A stretch of DNA of 64,000 nt. Source: Nomia melanderi (lineage: Eukaryota; Arthropoda; Insecta; Hymenoptera; Halictidae). Numbering within the stretch: the first letter of the stretch is position 1; each line of letters starts with the position of its first letter. Shown here piece after piece: positions 50,508 to 61,450 of the stretch. The notes beneath the pieces were generated by a model. That model did no database searches and had not been told where the DNA came from. It was given only the letters and a program-made list of their open reading frames with translations. The position numbers were made by a program, and so were the translations under genes. The stretch is taken from contig NC_135001.1 in NCBI RefSeq assembly GCF_051020985.1, forward strand, positions 10,905,896-10,969,895. Reading direction: 5' to 3'.

Positions 50508-52969
50508 AGTGTCATTTAGATTTGGTTTATGGTGGAGATAGTTTTAAAAATAACAAATTGGGTATGATTGAAATAATAAGGTTATGACAGTATGTTTATT
50601 TATGAGTTTGGGGTATGTATAATTTACGAATGGATGATTTTTGTTAATTTATTTCATATATCCCGGCGTGAATGAATCTTATTCGAGGAATGTAGTTTCT
50701 CTTTCTATCCTAGGAAACATTAAGTCACCCTATTAAATATAGGATGATTCTTCCGATGTTTGAGTTTAAAACAATAGAACTTGTCACGGTTGATACTTGT
50801 GTATTATATATATACTGCGCGAAGTAGCAAGCTTGTGGTAATGTTACATCAAGGTTCCCAAATACAAATCGAATGTTATACTACGTAGTTAAACATATTT
50901 AAACTGCATGCAATAACAAAACACATTTTGCACATTAAATATGTTTAATGAAAATAATAGTGCAATATATTTACACTTACATTTACGAAAATATTAAGAA
51001 TAGTGTGATTTGGAACTTCCATACGCATTTGCACTGGTAATTAATTTTCAAAGCGCGCTAGAATTTCTTTTTTCTTAAAATTCCATGTGCTTATGAAGCA
51101 ACCTATTACATATGTAATATTTATCGATATTTTCTTCATAGTTAATTAAATGGCTGTCCAAAAGTAAAAAAAAAAACAAATCACAAGTTCAGTATAATAA
51201 CCGAGCATATGACTAATATAACAATCATCTTCCAAATTAAAGAATAAAAGTAATATTTTAATAATTAAAGAGTAATTTATCACTTCCTAAAAACCACAAA
51301 ATTGGAGCAAGTCCCTTTTCGCGATGTCTTCATGCAAAAATTAGTAAATTATCAAGTTCTGGTACGCCGATTGGTAACACAGGTCGTTTTTTTAACTACC
51401 CATTCTGTTATATGCAATTGAATGTCTAATATTTCTCGGAACGATATCTTTTCCTTGTCCCAGAGGTTTGTCGAAATTCGCGCAACAAAATACGTGACAA
51501 TATATAAAATGTCTGAGTAAATCCTTACTTACGTATTATGACTTCGTTTCGTGATGTCGTTAATCCGCGAGTCACCGAAAATTTGCTCGACGAAACGCGT
51601 CGCACTGTCGGTTATAAGCTTTAATCCGAAACACGAGGGTATCGTGACAGTATCGTCGCGACGATCAAGCGAAAGCTGTTTCGGCTTCGCAACATGGTCT
51701 TGCAGTATTTTCTGAAGGAATTATATCTCGTTATATTGATTTTTTTCCTGGCCGATTCCAGGCCTGTCGTTCTCAATTTAATTACAGCGTCCTCTTTTTG
51801 TCTCGGCCCCGCGAAGTGGGTCTTACGTGGCAAAATATATCCTTATAATAATATTCGTGTCGCAAACAGCCCCAGTTTTTACTGAATTTCATTAAGATTC
51901 CTTTGTACCCTTTCATTACCGTTTCGTGATGTATTAAACGGTGGTTGTGACTTTTGCCTCGCTCGATGCAACTGAAAGTTTAATTGGCTTTTCGTATATT
52001 TCTTTCTTCTATGCATTTTATACGTTTGCGTCGTCCGTAGCTATTGCGAAATCCACAATGAAACGACCGTGATAAGCGCGTTGTCTGTCGTTATCGCGAC
52101 GAGTCGATTTTTGAAGTTTCGACGATTACGATTCGCATAATTGATGTATTCTTAGGAATACTTATTCGTCAGTTATCTTAACCGTTTGAATGTAGATTTT
52201 ATAGGTTCCTTCTATGGTTTTATTGCTAATTTACCTTTGAACAATTTAATTGTGAATATAGAATTGTTGCGAGTTTAAGAAGACTGGTATTTAGTATCTT
52301 AAAACATCAGGTACGTGACCTATAGTGTTTCTGTTGGCTTCGATTAGTAAAAGATTATACAAGAGTTACATAAGACACAGTTGTTCGATTTAATCAGTTT
52401 AAATCGCATGTTAGATAAATTAAATTTAACTAGTTACACATAATAATATAATTATCTAGGTAGGCAGACTGCGACTATAATTGTGTAAGAATGAAAAAGA
52501 ATTTGATTTTTTATTTAAAAATAAGTTGCAATTACGTACCTTCTTTTTTGAACAATCTGAAGCGATGCGAACGTGTCTATTCTTTACGAACTTTCTCTAC
52601 TGCTTTCAGTGGAAATAATTTTTGAAAAGTGCGTCGATAAAAGCTATTGCAGATAGCTTTCTGTGGTCCGATTAGAGTGGAGCTGTTATAATCGTATGGT
52701 TTCAGTTGTTTAGTCCGTATAACAGGATCAATAAACACCTCGCCAATTAATTTTTTCCATCCATTACGGAGGCAACCAGAGCAAAGAAATAGAATGTATT
52801 GACGCATGGGTCAATGATCGATTTACTCGCTGCTTCAACATACCGTTGGACGATGACTTGATGCTTACCTCTCGACGTTTAAACGTTAAGTGATTAACTT
52901 TAAAGTGATTCGAAGCTTTTCAATAATGCGAATATTCGAAACGAATCGAATATGGTTCTATTCTATAAT
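50508..52969. other. AT-rich DNA with GC-richer 51540-52120, no gene
   Basis: No splice-supported frame, RNA gene or clear repeat is recognised. Confidence 0.45.
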
Positions 52970-53251
52970 GACTTGAATAAAGTCTTGAAACACTTGGTGT
53001 GTTTTGAACTTTGAATGATTCGTTAAATCTACAAAATCTTGGGAATCTGAAAAGTTTTATAAGTCTCGAAAGTCGTGAAAGTCTTGAATGTCTTAAAAAT
53101 TTCGATACTTTTCGGACACTTGATAATGATCAGATTTTTGTTTGTTCGCCATTTCATCCCGTCAAGACATTCAAGACCTCTAGGACCATCAAGACCATCA
53201 AGATCTTCAAAACTTTCAAAGACTTCCAAGATATTCAACACTTTCAATACT
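52970..53251. repeat. 9-bp minisatellite that reverses orientation
   Basis: Up to about 53120 the plus strand reads degenerate 9-mers like CTTGAAAGT. From 53162 to 53251 it reads about ten 9-mers like TCAAGACCA, the inverse of the same unit. The arms 53080-53094 and 53164-53178 are inverted copies with 14 of 15 matches. The open frames here (tripeptides KTF, KTI, KDF and similar) follow from the 9-bp period. Confidence 0.75.
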
Positions 53252-53360
53252 TCTTAGCTCTACCGTTTCATTCAACACTCAAAACTCCCGAAATTTGTCA
53301 ATACTTTCTATGAAACCGACTCATATTCGAAGTAATCGAAATTTCTTGTCGTTTGTTCAG

Positions 53361-53677
53361 GTTCGAACCGATTCGAAGCGTTTCAGTGTCCAACGCTAAG
53401 CGCGACACGTCACGTCGCGTGTTAATACGCGGAAAGCGTAGACGGCGGTGGTGCATCTATGCAAATATGTTACAAATAGTACCGAGAACCGGCGCATTCG
53501 AAATGCCAGCCGGTATCTCAGCTCGTGGATCGGTTTTGACTGAATACCTCATTAGAGCTGGGACACTGTTTCTCGGTAAAACATTGTTAGGCGTAACCGA
53601 CGTTCCTCGACGCTTTACTTTCCCTTGCAACAGATTCCGTCACGGCGCTTTTTCGCCTGACTGCGGCCGTTTAAGGT
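53361..53677 (+). other. Candidate internal exon, 317 bp
   Basis: It is flanked by a good acceptor (CTTGTCGTTTGTTCAG) and a donor (AAG|GTAAAA), and one frame is open throughout. The encoded peptide (FEPIRSVSVSN ... FTFPCNRFRHGAFSPDCGRL) matches nothing I know and is Arg-rich. It contains an ATGCAAAT octamer near 53460, so a regulatory block is the main alternative. Confidence 0.22.
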
Positions 53678-55349
53678 AAAATAAAACGCGTGTCAGCCCG
53701 TTTCTTCGCATTCTCGAAACGGTACCCGTTGGCCGGGTCGACGGCTACAAAATGGATTGGTCACGAATTTCTATCGGTACAGTACCCCCGTTTTACTTCT
53801 TACCCGTGGAGAATAAATCAACGGAGCGGTGTTCTTTTTTTTTCTTTTTCGGTTACGCTTGGAACGAGGTCTCACGCGTAAATGAAGAAAGAAAGACCTA
53901 CAAACGGAATGGATCGATTCCATTTAACTTATTTAGTATCTTATACGTGCTCGTTACGCAGATAATGTACATTTTACTAAAAGGAATATGCAAAACCTAG
54001 GTAAACTATATTCGTGATGCTAGAGGCTGCATCACTTTTAACACAGTCTAAAATAAGAAGATTATTTGTCTTATATCCACTTTAATTTATCTATCCTAAA
54101 TTGTTTTTCATTTCATTAATATAACATCCTGATGTTTCATAATTAATCAATTTCATAATCAATTTCGTAAGGTCTTCTACAACGTTGCCTGTAAGAAGAT
54201 AGATACTCCGTTAAAAAAAATTGTTCGAGTATTGAAGAAACCTGATGATCTAAAGTGGTCTTTACATCTGACGAACACGGAGAGTGATTAATAGTGGAAT
54301 AATATCTGTTGTTGACCTTGAAACCGTCGCCATGGCATTTCTCCTGTGTGCCATCTTTGAAAAAAATATCTCAAAGTTTTGCCGTAATTTAAACTTCTTT
54401 AAGCCCCACTTTAAATTCACATGAAAAGCTTCAATCGAAACTTTCTTTTTCATTGTTAGACGAACAGGCGAAGCAGGTAATAAATAAATGTTAAAAAAAC
54501 GCGGAACGGTGCGAAATATTACGTTGTATAACAGACCTGTATGAAAATATTGGTGCCACGGAAAGCTCCAGCTATTGGGTCACTAAAAAGCAGAATTTAT
54601 TCCGGACAGCCTCATAGAAGTTCATTGTACGGTGATGTCGACCGACCGGGACAAGTGCTTTCCTTTTCAACGAAAACTCGGCTCAACGATTGCTGCGTCG
54701 TATCGAACTCGAAACGGATTCTTTTTTTCTTTTGTTATGTTAAGCGATGCCGGGCACTGTCATAAATAAATATTGTGATTACATCCTGCGAGGCCTGCGC
54801 GAGTGGGCATGCTGTTCGTTTTAGTTACAATAGCGAACTGATAGCCTTTTTCTTACGGGCGGAGCAAGAAGAACCGGTTTGCGGACGCGTTGGCAACCTT
54901 GGGTGTAGAACAATCCAAATTATTTTGTGTCTGCTATGATACGTTTTAAATGGATCAATTTCTTCTTTCGCCCGTTAAAATGTTTGTTGCTACAAGGACA
55001 ATGCTAAAATAAGCTGCATAATACCTTTTCGCTTTTTATAGTAGGAAGCTCACTGATGTGTATTAGTTTTTCATATTATTCGAACGAGTCGGTAAGATTA
55101 TAAAAAATACAAGAGTTCTAATTGTTTGAACAACGATTGACTTATTTAGGATAATAGTAGGTCATTATTTTGTGCATGTGTGGTCTGGTAATACTATTTC
55201 ACTTTATAGGTATTATGATTAAAACGAACTAAATTGTTTTTAAAATTGTAATCTTAAACATCTGTGGATTCTAATGTGCAAACAGGTCTTTGCTTTATTA
55301 TATTGTTGAAACTTCTGAACTTACTATAAAATTTAATCGGAATTATTGA
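53678..55349. other. Mixed DNA, no gene recognised
   Basis: GC-richer at 53680-53900 and 54530-54900, otherwise AT-rich. No supported features. Confidence 0.45.
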
Positions 55350-55657
55350 TTAACCCTCTCTAGGTTCATGTGACTTTGAAGTCACATATCAGTATATTGG
55401 CATCTGCTTTTGATTTATTTTATTTTGCGCTCAAAGTGATGAATAAAATTAAGTTACCCGTTAACAACTTTTATATGCTCGGGCGTGAAAGTTTAACGTC
55501 ATTGTAACTTGAAAGTTACAAAATATATTTGTTTGATGAAATTATTGGAACTATTGAATACATTGTTAATTCGTATTCATATGTGGATATGTATTAATTT
55601 TGTGCTGTATAGATTTTGTTATAATCATGAACAAAAATTCGGCTCATAGAGGGTTCA
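55350..55657. mobile_element. TTAA-type MITE with two internal palindromes
   Basis: Left end TTAACCCTCTCTAGGTTC; inverted right end TGAACCCTCTATGAGCC (TTAA decayed to TTCA). A perfect palindrome GTGACTT-tg-AAGTCAC lies at 55370-55385 and a second, GTAACTT-ga-AAGTTAC, at 55504-55519. 308 bp, noncoding. Confidence 0.65.
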
Positions 55658-56632
55658 TGTGTGTTTGTCGCTTGATAGTTTGTTTTTAGAAAAAGAACAA
55701 ATTCGTGCAACCTTTAATTTATAGAACCATGTTATTAGTTTGAATTATTATATTATATTAGTTGGTGGAAGAGTTATTTTCTAAATACTAATTTACCTAT
55801 ATTACCAGTTTTCTCATTTCCTTTTTAGCACTTTCAGCTTTTCATTATCAAACCATCAATTTTTTGTAATACGCCCTTGCATAATTCAAATTCTCAGAGC
55901 TGTGTTTAAAGCAGTAATTTCACCTTGTATCGTTCATTTCTTTATCATATTCGAAACAGTAATTACCGGTATTATTGTAATTAATATATTTAATATTGTA
56001 TAAACGTTTCCCTGATTGTGTTCACTGTTAAAATGTTTCTCAAAATGCGACGAATTCTTTCTAATGAAACGTCGTACACCTGGTTTTGTCTTTTATTAAA
56101 ATCTAATTTATTTATTATACAGATTTTCTATAATAGCCAAATTAGACCTCAGCAGGTCAAAATACTGTCAAAATGACATATTTGGACTAAAAATTTTTTG
56201 TAACTATTTCCATGTCCGGAGAAGGCAGAGCAAATATACCACACTATGTAAAAAATATAATCTCTCTGACATTTGCTGATATTCTTATAACTCTCATAAC
56301 CACGTGTTACATCTCGCGCCATAGCCACTACGAACCTTATAATTTACAAACAATCTCGCAAAATAAGAAACTCAAATAAAAGAATGTTGTCGCCCGGATA
56401 CTACAGTATATCCTCAAACGCTACACCGAGTTCCCATGCAAGGGCATCATTCAATCGAAACGGCGTCAAGTTGATTTCTCAGTTGGAGCTCGACCGGACT
56501 GAATGAACGTTTAATTGAACGCTTTGTTCTCGCGGTTTTTGCCGACGGAACGCGACGAGGAGTCTCGCTCCTCGCGGTCGTGATCACGGAAGGAATGTTT
56601 GCCATCAGAGCCTCCGCCTGTGGAGACGGATA
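55658..56632. other. AT-rich DNA ending in a GC-rich edge
   Basis: A palindrome TGTCAAAATGACA near 56168 resembles the subterminal hairpins of the TTAA elements, but I find no ends. GC content rises from 56440. No gene. Confidence 0.4.
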
Positions 56633-57424
56633 AAGGTGCGTTTGTACTATCTGTTCAGACACGTAACGCTTCAGTTCAGACAGAAATCCTGTTTACAACA
56701 TCAGATACGAAATGTTTCGGTTCTGACAAAGAGCAACACCGTCACTTTCCAGCTTGTACTCATCAAGAAATGTTTTTAGAGAAAGAAAGCCTCTATATAC
56801 TGCGCGCTGTTCACGATAAGAGACCTGAAAGAAATACAGGTCTCATTGGTCAGCTTTCGTCTATTCTCATATCATTTTTGGTGCTAATTTGCTATTTGTC
56901 AATACAGTTACACAATCGATCAGAAGTATAAACAGAATCCCTAGCAAGAGACTCGTGACCCCTGTGCCTTTCTGGGACTGGTCTTATGAACAACGCGGAG
57001 TGAACTTACGTTGAAAGATGCAGTGAGGTACTTACCATTCGCCTTTCATGTCTGTAACATTCGTCACCAAGCTAAGAGTGCACAGGGCCAAGGGGTGACG
57101 TCCACTCGCAGCGCTCCGCCCGGTAGTCATGGCAACAGTGACGCCTCAGTTTCGACACGGCCTTGTTATTGGTCGAGTTGCGCAGCGATGAACGCAAGCG
57201 AAACGAAATACGATGAAGTGGGGATGTACAAACATTGGCGATTGCGTTTCAGCGCTGCGGTGGCTTTTTATGTTTACCGAATCCCGGGGGCACGAAGACT
57301 CGGCTACTATGCGAAGCGGCCGGTAATGTTACGAAAGGAGGAAGGAATTCGAAAAGATCAGGAAAGGAGTGTGTGCGTTTCGTCCAGGATCTACCAGTGG
57401 ACTCGTCAGTAAAGGCCCCCATAA

Positions 57425-57576
57425 ACGTTGAAACAAGCGACGACGCAGGCATCGCCACATGCGATGGGTTTGAGCCTCCTTCACTTTTTTTTTCAGTGCA
57501 ATATATACCATGAAAGTTTGGAAGACTCAAACCCATCTACTTGTAGCGATGCCTACATCGTCGCAGATTTCAACGT
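57425..57576. repeat. Long hairpin, 56-bp arms, 40-nt loop
   Basis: Arms 57425-57480 and 57521-57576 are inverted copies at about 80% identity (ACGTTGAAA, GCGACGA, AGGCATCGC and GATGGGTTTGAG are shared). It could be a small MITE nested in the larger element or a small-RNA hairpin. Confidence 0.75.
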
Positions 57577-57692
57577 GTATACACTCCCCTCAGGGAAAGT
57601 TATCCTCTCCATACCTGTTTTTACCTGTTTGCATTGAACGCTACATAGAACTGCTTAATTAAGACTCTCACTCTTAAGTCAATGAAATAAAG

Positions 57693-57938
57693 TTAATCCT
57701 TTGCACTCGAAAGTTTTTCATTTGAAGCATTCAATACTTTCTAATTAGATTTAGACAAGATTTTTTAGAATCAATTTATCAAGAAATCACACAAATTAGG
57801 GAACAAAGCTGTTTTCTTTCAATATTTCACACATTGATACAGTATACAACGGTTAATGGTAAATAGCAAAGTTTATAATTTTGCTGTATCAAATTATATG
57901 TGGCGACTGGGAGTCGCCTCTCTAGTGCAAAGGGTTAA
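57693..57938. mobile_element. TTAA-flanked MITE (CCCTTTGCACT type)
   Basis: Left end TTAATCCTTTGCACTCGA, inverted right end TTAACCCTTTGCACTAGA. Subterminal palindrome GGCGACT-ggg-AGTCGCC sits 16 bp inside the right TTAA. 246 bp. Nested in the 56633-58335 element, so it arrived later. Confidence 0.85.
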
Positions 57939-58335
57939 ACACCTTTGCCTTAGACACTGGGACGAGTGTTGGAGATTTACGGATGGTATATATATACAAA
58001 TCATGAAAGACTGGGAAGGAGCAAGAAAGACGTTTAGGTCTGCGTAGCCCTTTATGGGCGGAGTGCGTGAAGCTACCGCCACATGTTTCCTGGAAGGACT
58101 GAGGTGGAACGTGCGGTCAATTCCTCTTGCCTCTGTCCACTTATAACTAAGGTCGCTACTATGCTCGATAGAGACGAATAGTACATTTCATCTACTGTCC
58201 GTTGGATGTTTGACCGTTTACAACGTATCGGAACGGATACGGAACGCTATGAATCAATAGTCCCATCTTATTACCCAGAAGAATGTTTGTTCGAACTGGA
58301 ACGTTACGTTTCGAAGGAATAGTATAAACGCACCC

Positions 58336-59471
58336 TAACAAGACGATGCGGTGCGGACATTCTTATCTCACGAGATCTCTAATTAAAAGATCTGCAGTTC
58401 CCGCCTTCGCTCGAAGACAACGAGAAACACGCTCGGGTCGGCTCGAAATGCCGGCGGACTGGTACCGATGTCGATCCTCAATTGACGCCGATCTCGGTTA
58501 ATGGATAATTAGCGATGCAAATCTCGCGGCAGTTATTGAAAATGAAACGTGATCGTTTTAACACATCACCCATTGACGGTTATTTAATGGTCATTTATGA
58601 ACCCAGCAATAACAATTACGGATTTATTAATCTATTTTTTAGTGTCGACTGTTGTATTCACGGACGAGCAGGTACCCTTAATTAACATAACGTTACGATA
58701 CCCCTTTTGAGGTCGTGATTTAATAGAGAATTATGAAAGTCGCTTTTAATTCAACATCTGGTATTTAAAAGTTTATTAATAGGTATACAGAGGTAAACTC
58801 CTTTCGAGAGATGACTCTGATGATTGTTGGCACGGTTTAGGGTTCGCGTCTCACAGCCATTTTACGAGTTGCTCACGGTGGATCGACGGCAAATCATTGC
58901 GAGTATTAGAGTACCGGGTGAATATGTTCGGACGACTGGTATTTCTCGATACCTATACGTGCATAAATGATTCAGCACATTAAGGTTTCATTTGTTTAAG
59001 GATTTGTGGAAGGTGAATTCAATGAACATTAATGTAATTTCTGTATTTTGAATTTATAATGATAATGTGATATATGAAGAAGGATGTAGATTAATTGAAT
59101 AAGTAAATAATTATCGATTGATCGAATTATTTAAAAATACAAATCAATAGAATTACTTAATATTTTATGAGATGAAGATGAAATATAGTAACAAGTATAT
59201 ACCAATTCTAAATGAAACGTTCAAAGATCAGAGTCATTTATTTTTTTAATAGATTCCAGTTCAAATAATATTTATTTGACAAGCTGAATAAAATGTAAAA
59301 TAATAAATACAACGAATTTAACTGCTATCGGTAATAGAATATCTGCTATATCTGTTTATAAAATTTTGTTCTTTTTGTGAGTGAGGGACATTTATTTACT
59401 TCTTTAGAGTAATAACTGAAGACAAATTATCCAGTTTAAGAAGGAATGCAAATAAACGAAAAATTGTGCAG
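58336..59471. other. GC-rich block 58380-58700 then AT-rich DNA
   Basis: The first part mixes CpG words with TTAATGG, AATTAGCG and ATTTAATGG (homeodomain-like). The minus-strand AATAAA near 59390 could serve the candidate exon at 59472. Confidence 0.35.
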
Positions 59472-59707
59472 TCAATGTTCATAAAGTCCACGTTCCTTAA
59501 TGCATAATTTAGCGTTGAATATTTCAGAAATAATAAGTATAATGTCAGAATGATTAGACGCGGTAGAGTTTATGGATTTCAGTTCCGTTAGAAGAACTTC
59601 GACGACTCTGACGAAAGAAACACGCTTCGTTTCTTTTTCTTCTGTTCCCACTTTTAGTGGTACTGTTTTAATTAGAGTATGTAACGGACACTCGTTGTTG
59701 TACTGTG
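59472..59707 (-). CDS. Candidate terminal exon, about 77 residues
   Basis: On the minus strand a very good acceptor (CCCTGTTTCCACAG) precedes an open frame of about 77 codons ending in TGA at 59474-59472. The peptide looks protein-like (SFVRVVEVLLTELKSINSTA, then SDIILIISEIFNAKLC), and AATAAA follows about 80 bp on. I do not recognise it, and no upstream exon is identified. On the plus strand an overlapping alternative exists: ATG at 59723 with donor GTAAGT at 59800. Confidence 0.28.
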
Positions 59708-59799
59708 GAAACAGGGTCAAAGATGCCTCGAACGAGAGCTGACGTTCTGTTGGATATGTACGGCCACGCGAATGGAGGAATTACTCGTGCGTACGTGAT

Positions 59800-61000
59800 G
59801 TAAGTCTAATATAATCGACGTTTTCGCTTACCTGATATTGTATGAGAAGAATCTAGAATGCATCGATTCGGTGAAAATCTTCAAACGTGGATCCTTAATC
59901 GCTAGACGTTAAAATGTAGTCCTACTTTTGCAGAGAATATTTTTTCAAAATGATTTCACATTTTTTCAGCGGTGATAAAAGATTCGTTAGCACTTCGATT
60001 AACGATCTTTTTACTGTTGGAATACTATTGTGTCAGATGAAGCTTCTTTAAGTTTTTACTTTTAAAAAACGAAGGGGTTCAAGAATGTGATTCTATTTCT
60101 TTTGTAATGTTTGTAAGTTATATATTCTCATATAGAATATTTTCATATAGAATAAGAAATAAGTTATATGAAATGTAAACAAAAGAAATGAATCTCGCAT
60201 TATAATTATAATCACAAGTGCACAGTTATTTACCACTATTATACACAATCTCAATTAATTTTTTATATTATTTTATTATAATATAATACTTATCTTTTAT
60301 CTGACTTATAGAAAAAGTCTTTATGGATAAATATTAATTAATCCTTTATATATAATTATTAATCGACTATTTATTATTAAACAACAAATTTACTGAAAAA
60401 ATAAACCGTGTAATTGAGAGATGCAATTATCCGTCAGCGATTACAAAGGCCATAGAATTAATTCGAGAAAAAACATATATGATTTCCGTACATTAAATGA
60501 TACTAATACAATTAAATTAAATATAATTTTATTTATTATCTTTGAATTATTTTCGTTTATTTCGTTTTTAAGGGTGAAATTATCTATTAACCATGTCCAT
60601 TCTATTAATATAATATATTCAACATGAATTACATATAATTCTGCAAAATTCTTCCAGCACACACCAATGCGCTATCCACTGAACGTACACTCGATACTAT
60701 GAATTTTTCATCGATCACAAAAAGAAACTAAAAAGAACTTTAAACATTAAGTATCACTACGTTCGCCTGTTACAAGAATAAAATCACTGAAGCAAAAACT
60801 TCTGTTTCTCAAGCGTTTTTCTGTGATGCAAGTTTAATGGTCGGTGTATCTGAATACCGTTCCATTATAACATTTCTGTTCTCGGTTGGCGATTTAGCTT
60901 GGAAATTAAATAAAGAGAATCACATTGTGTAATTTCCTCCAGTAATCCCGGCCATGCATGTTTTCCTACGTTCCACGTAATACTCTGTATCACTTTCATC
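59800..61000. other. AT-rich DNA, no gene recognised
   Basis: Strongly AT-rich, especially 60120-60660. The mirrored small frames near 60421-60662 are compositional. Confidence 0.45.
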
Positions 61001-61450
61001 ATGAAACTAACTAGGATCCATTAATTGGTCCGTTGGTTTTCCCCGGTAACATGCAAATAAGCAATCGTGCGAATCCCTCGCGATGAAATTACCTTCCCGT
61101 GAGAGCTTCGTCGATACGGCAGGTGGTGTAAGGGTACGCACCGGGACAATAATTTTCTGTGCGTTCGCGATAGTTCCCCGTGTAGGTAATTATCGGCCAA
61201 AGACAAGCGAGCCAAGAAATTATACTTTACGATCCTGTCTCCCGAGCAACTGCCTCTGATTACGGCCGTATCGTTCGTACGCAGCCGTGATTCAAGCCTC
61301 CATTTTGTCAGCATTGGCGGCGAACTGCCGCTGCTGCCCCGGTGTCCGCGCGCTCATCGCGGCTTGATTGAATGTTTATCCATCTGCGCGCGATTTCAAT
61401 TAAAATTTCCTCGTGCTTTTCCGTATTTGTAACCGTCGTTGTATAACGGG
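61001..61450. other. GC-rich, homeodomain-site-rich block
   Basis: Contains ATGCAAAT (near 61050) and CAATTAAAATTTCCT (61397-61411), shared with 28442-28456. The 97-codon minus frame has no protein-like features. Possible enhancer. Confidence 0.35.

Larger units (their letters stand above)
56633..58335. mobile_element. 1.7-kb non-autonomous DNA transposon with about 55-bp inverted ends
   Basis: The left end (56633-56690) and inverted right end (58275-58335) align over about 55 bp: GGTGCGTTTRTACTAT, then ACGTAACG and CAGTTC. TA precedes the left end and follows the right end, a possible TA duplication. The interior is partly GC-rich and holds no transposase-like frame; frames at 57011-57412 and 57235-57513 look like chance. 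Two smaller inverted-repeat units sit inside. The superfamily is not determined. Confidence 0.6.

Noticed and set aside
53011..53313. 100-codon frame with KTF/KTI tripeptides
   Set aside because: Explained by the 9-bp minisatellite; the opposite strand is open for the same reason.
57011..57513. 133- and 92-codon frames as a possible transposase
   Set aside because: No catalytic motif or similarity to known transposases; they lie in GC-rich interior DNA and run into a hairpin repeat.
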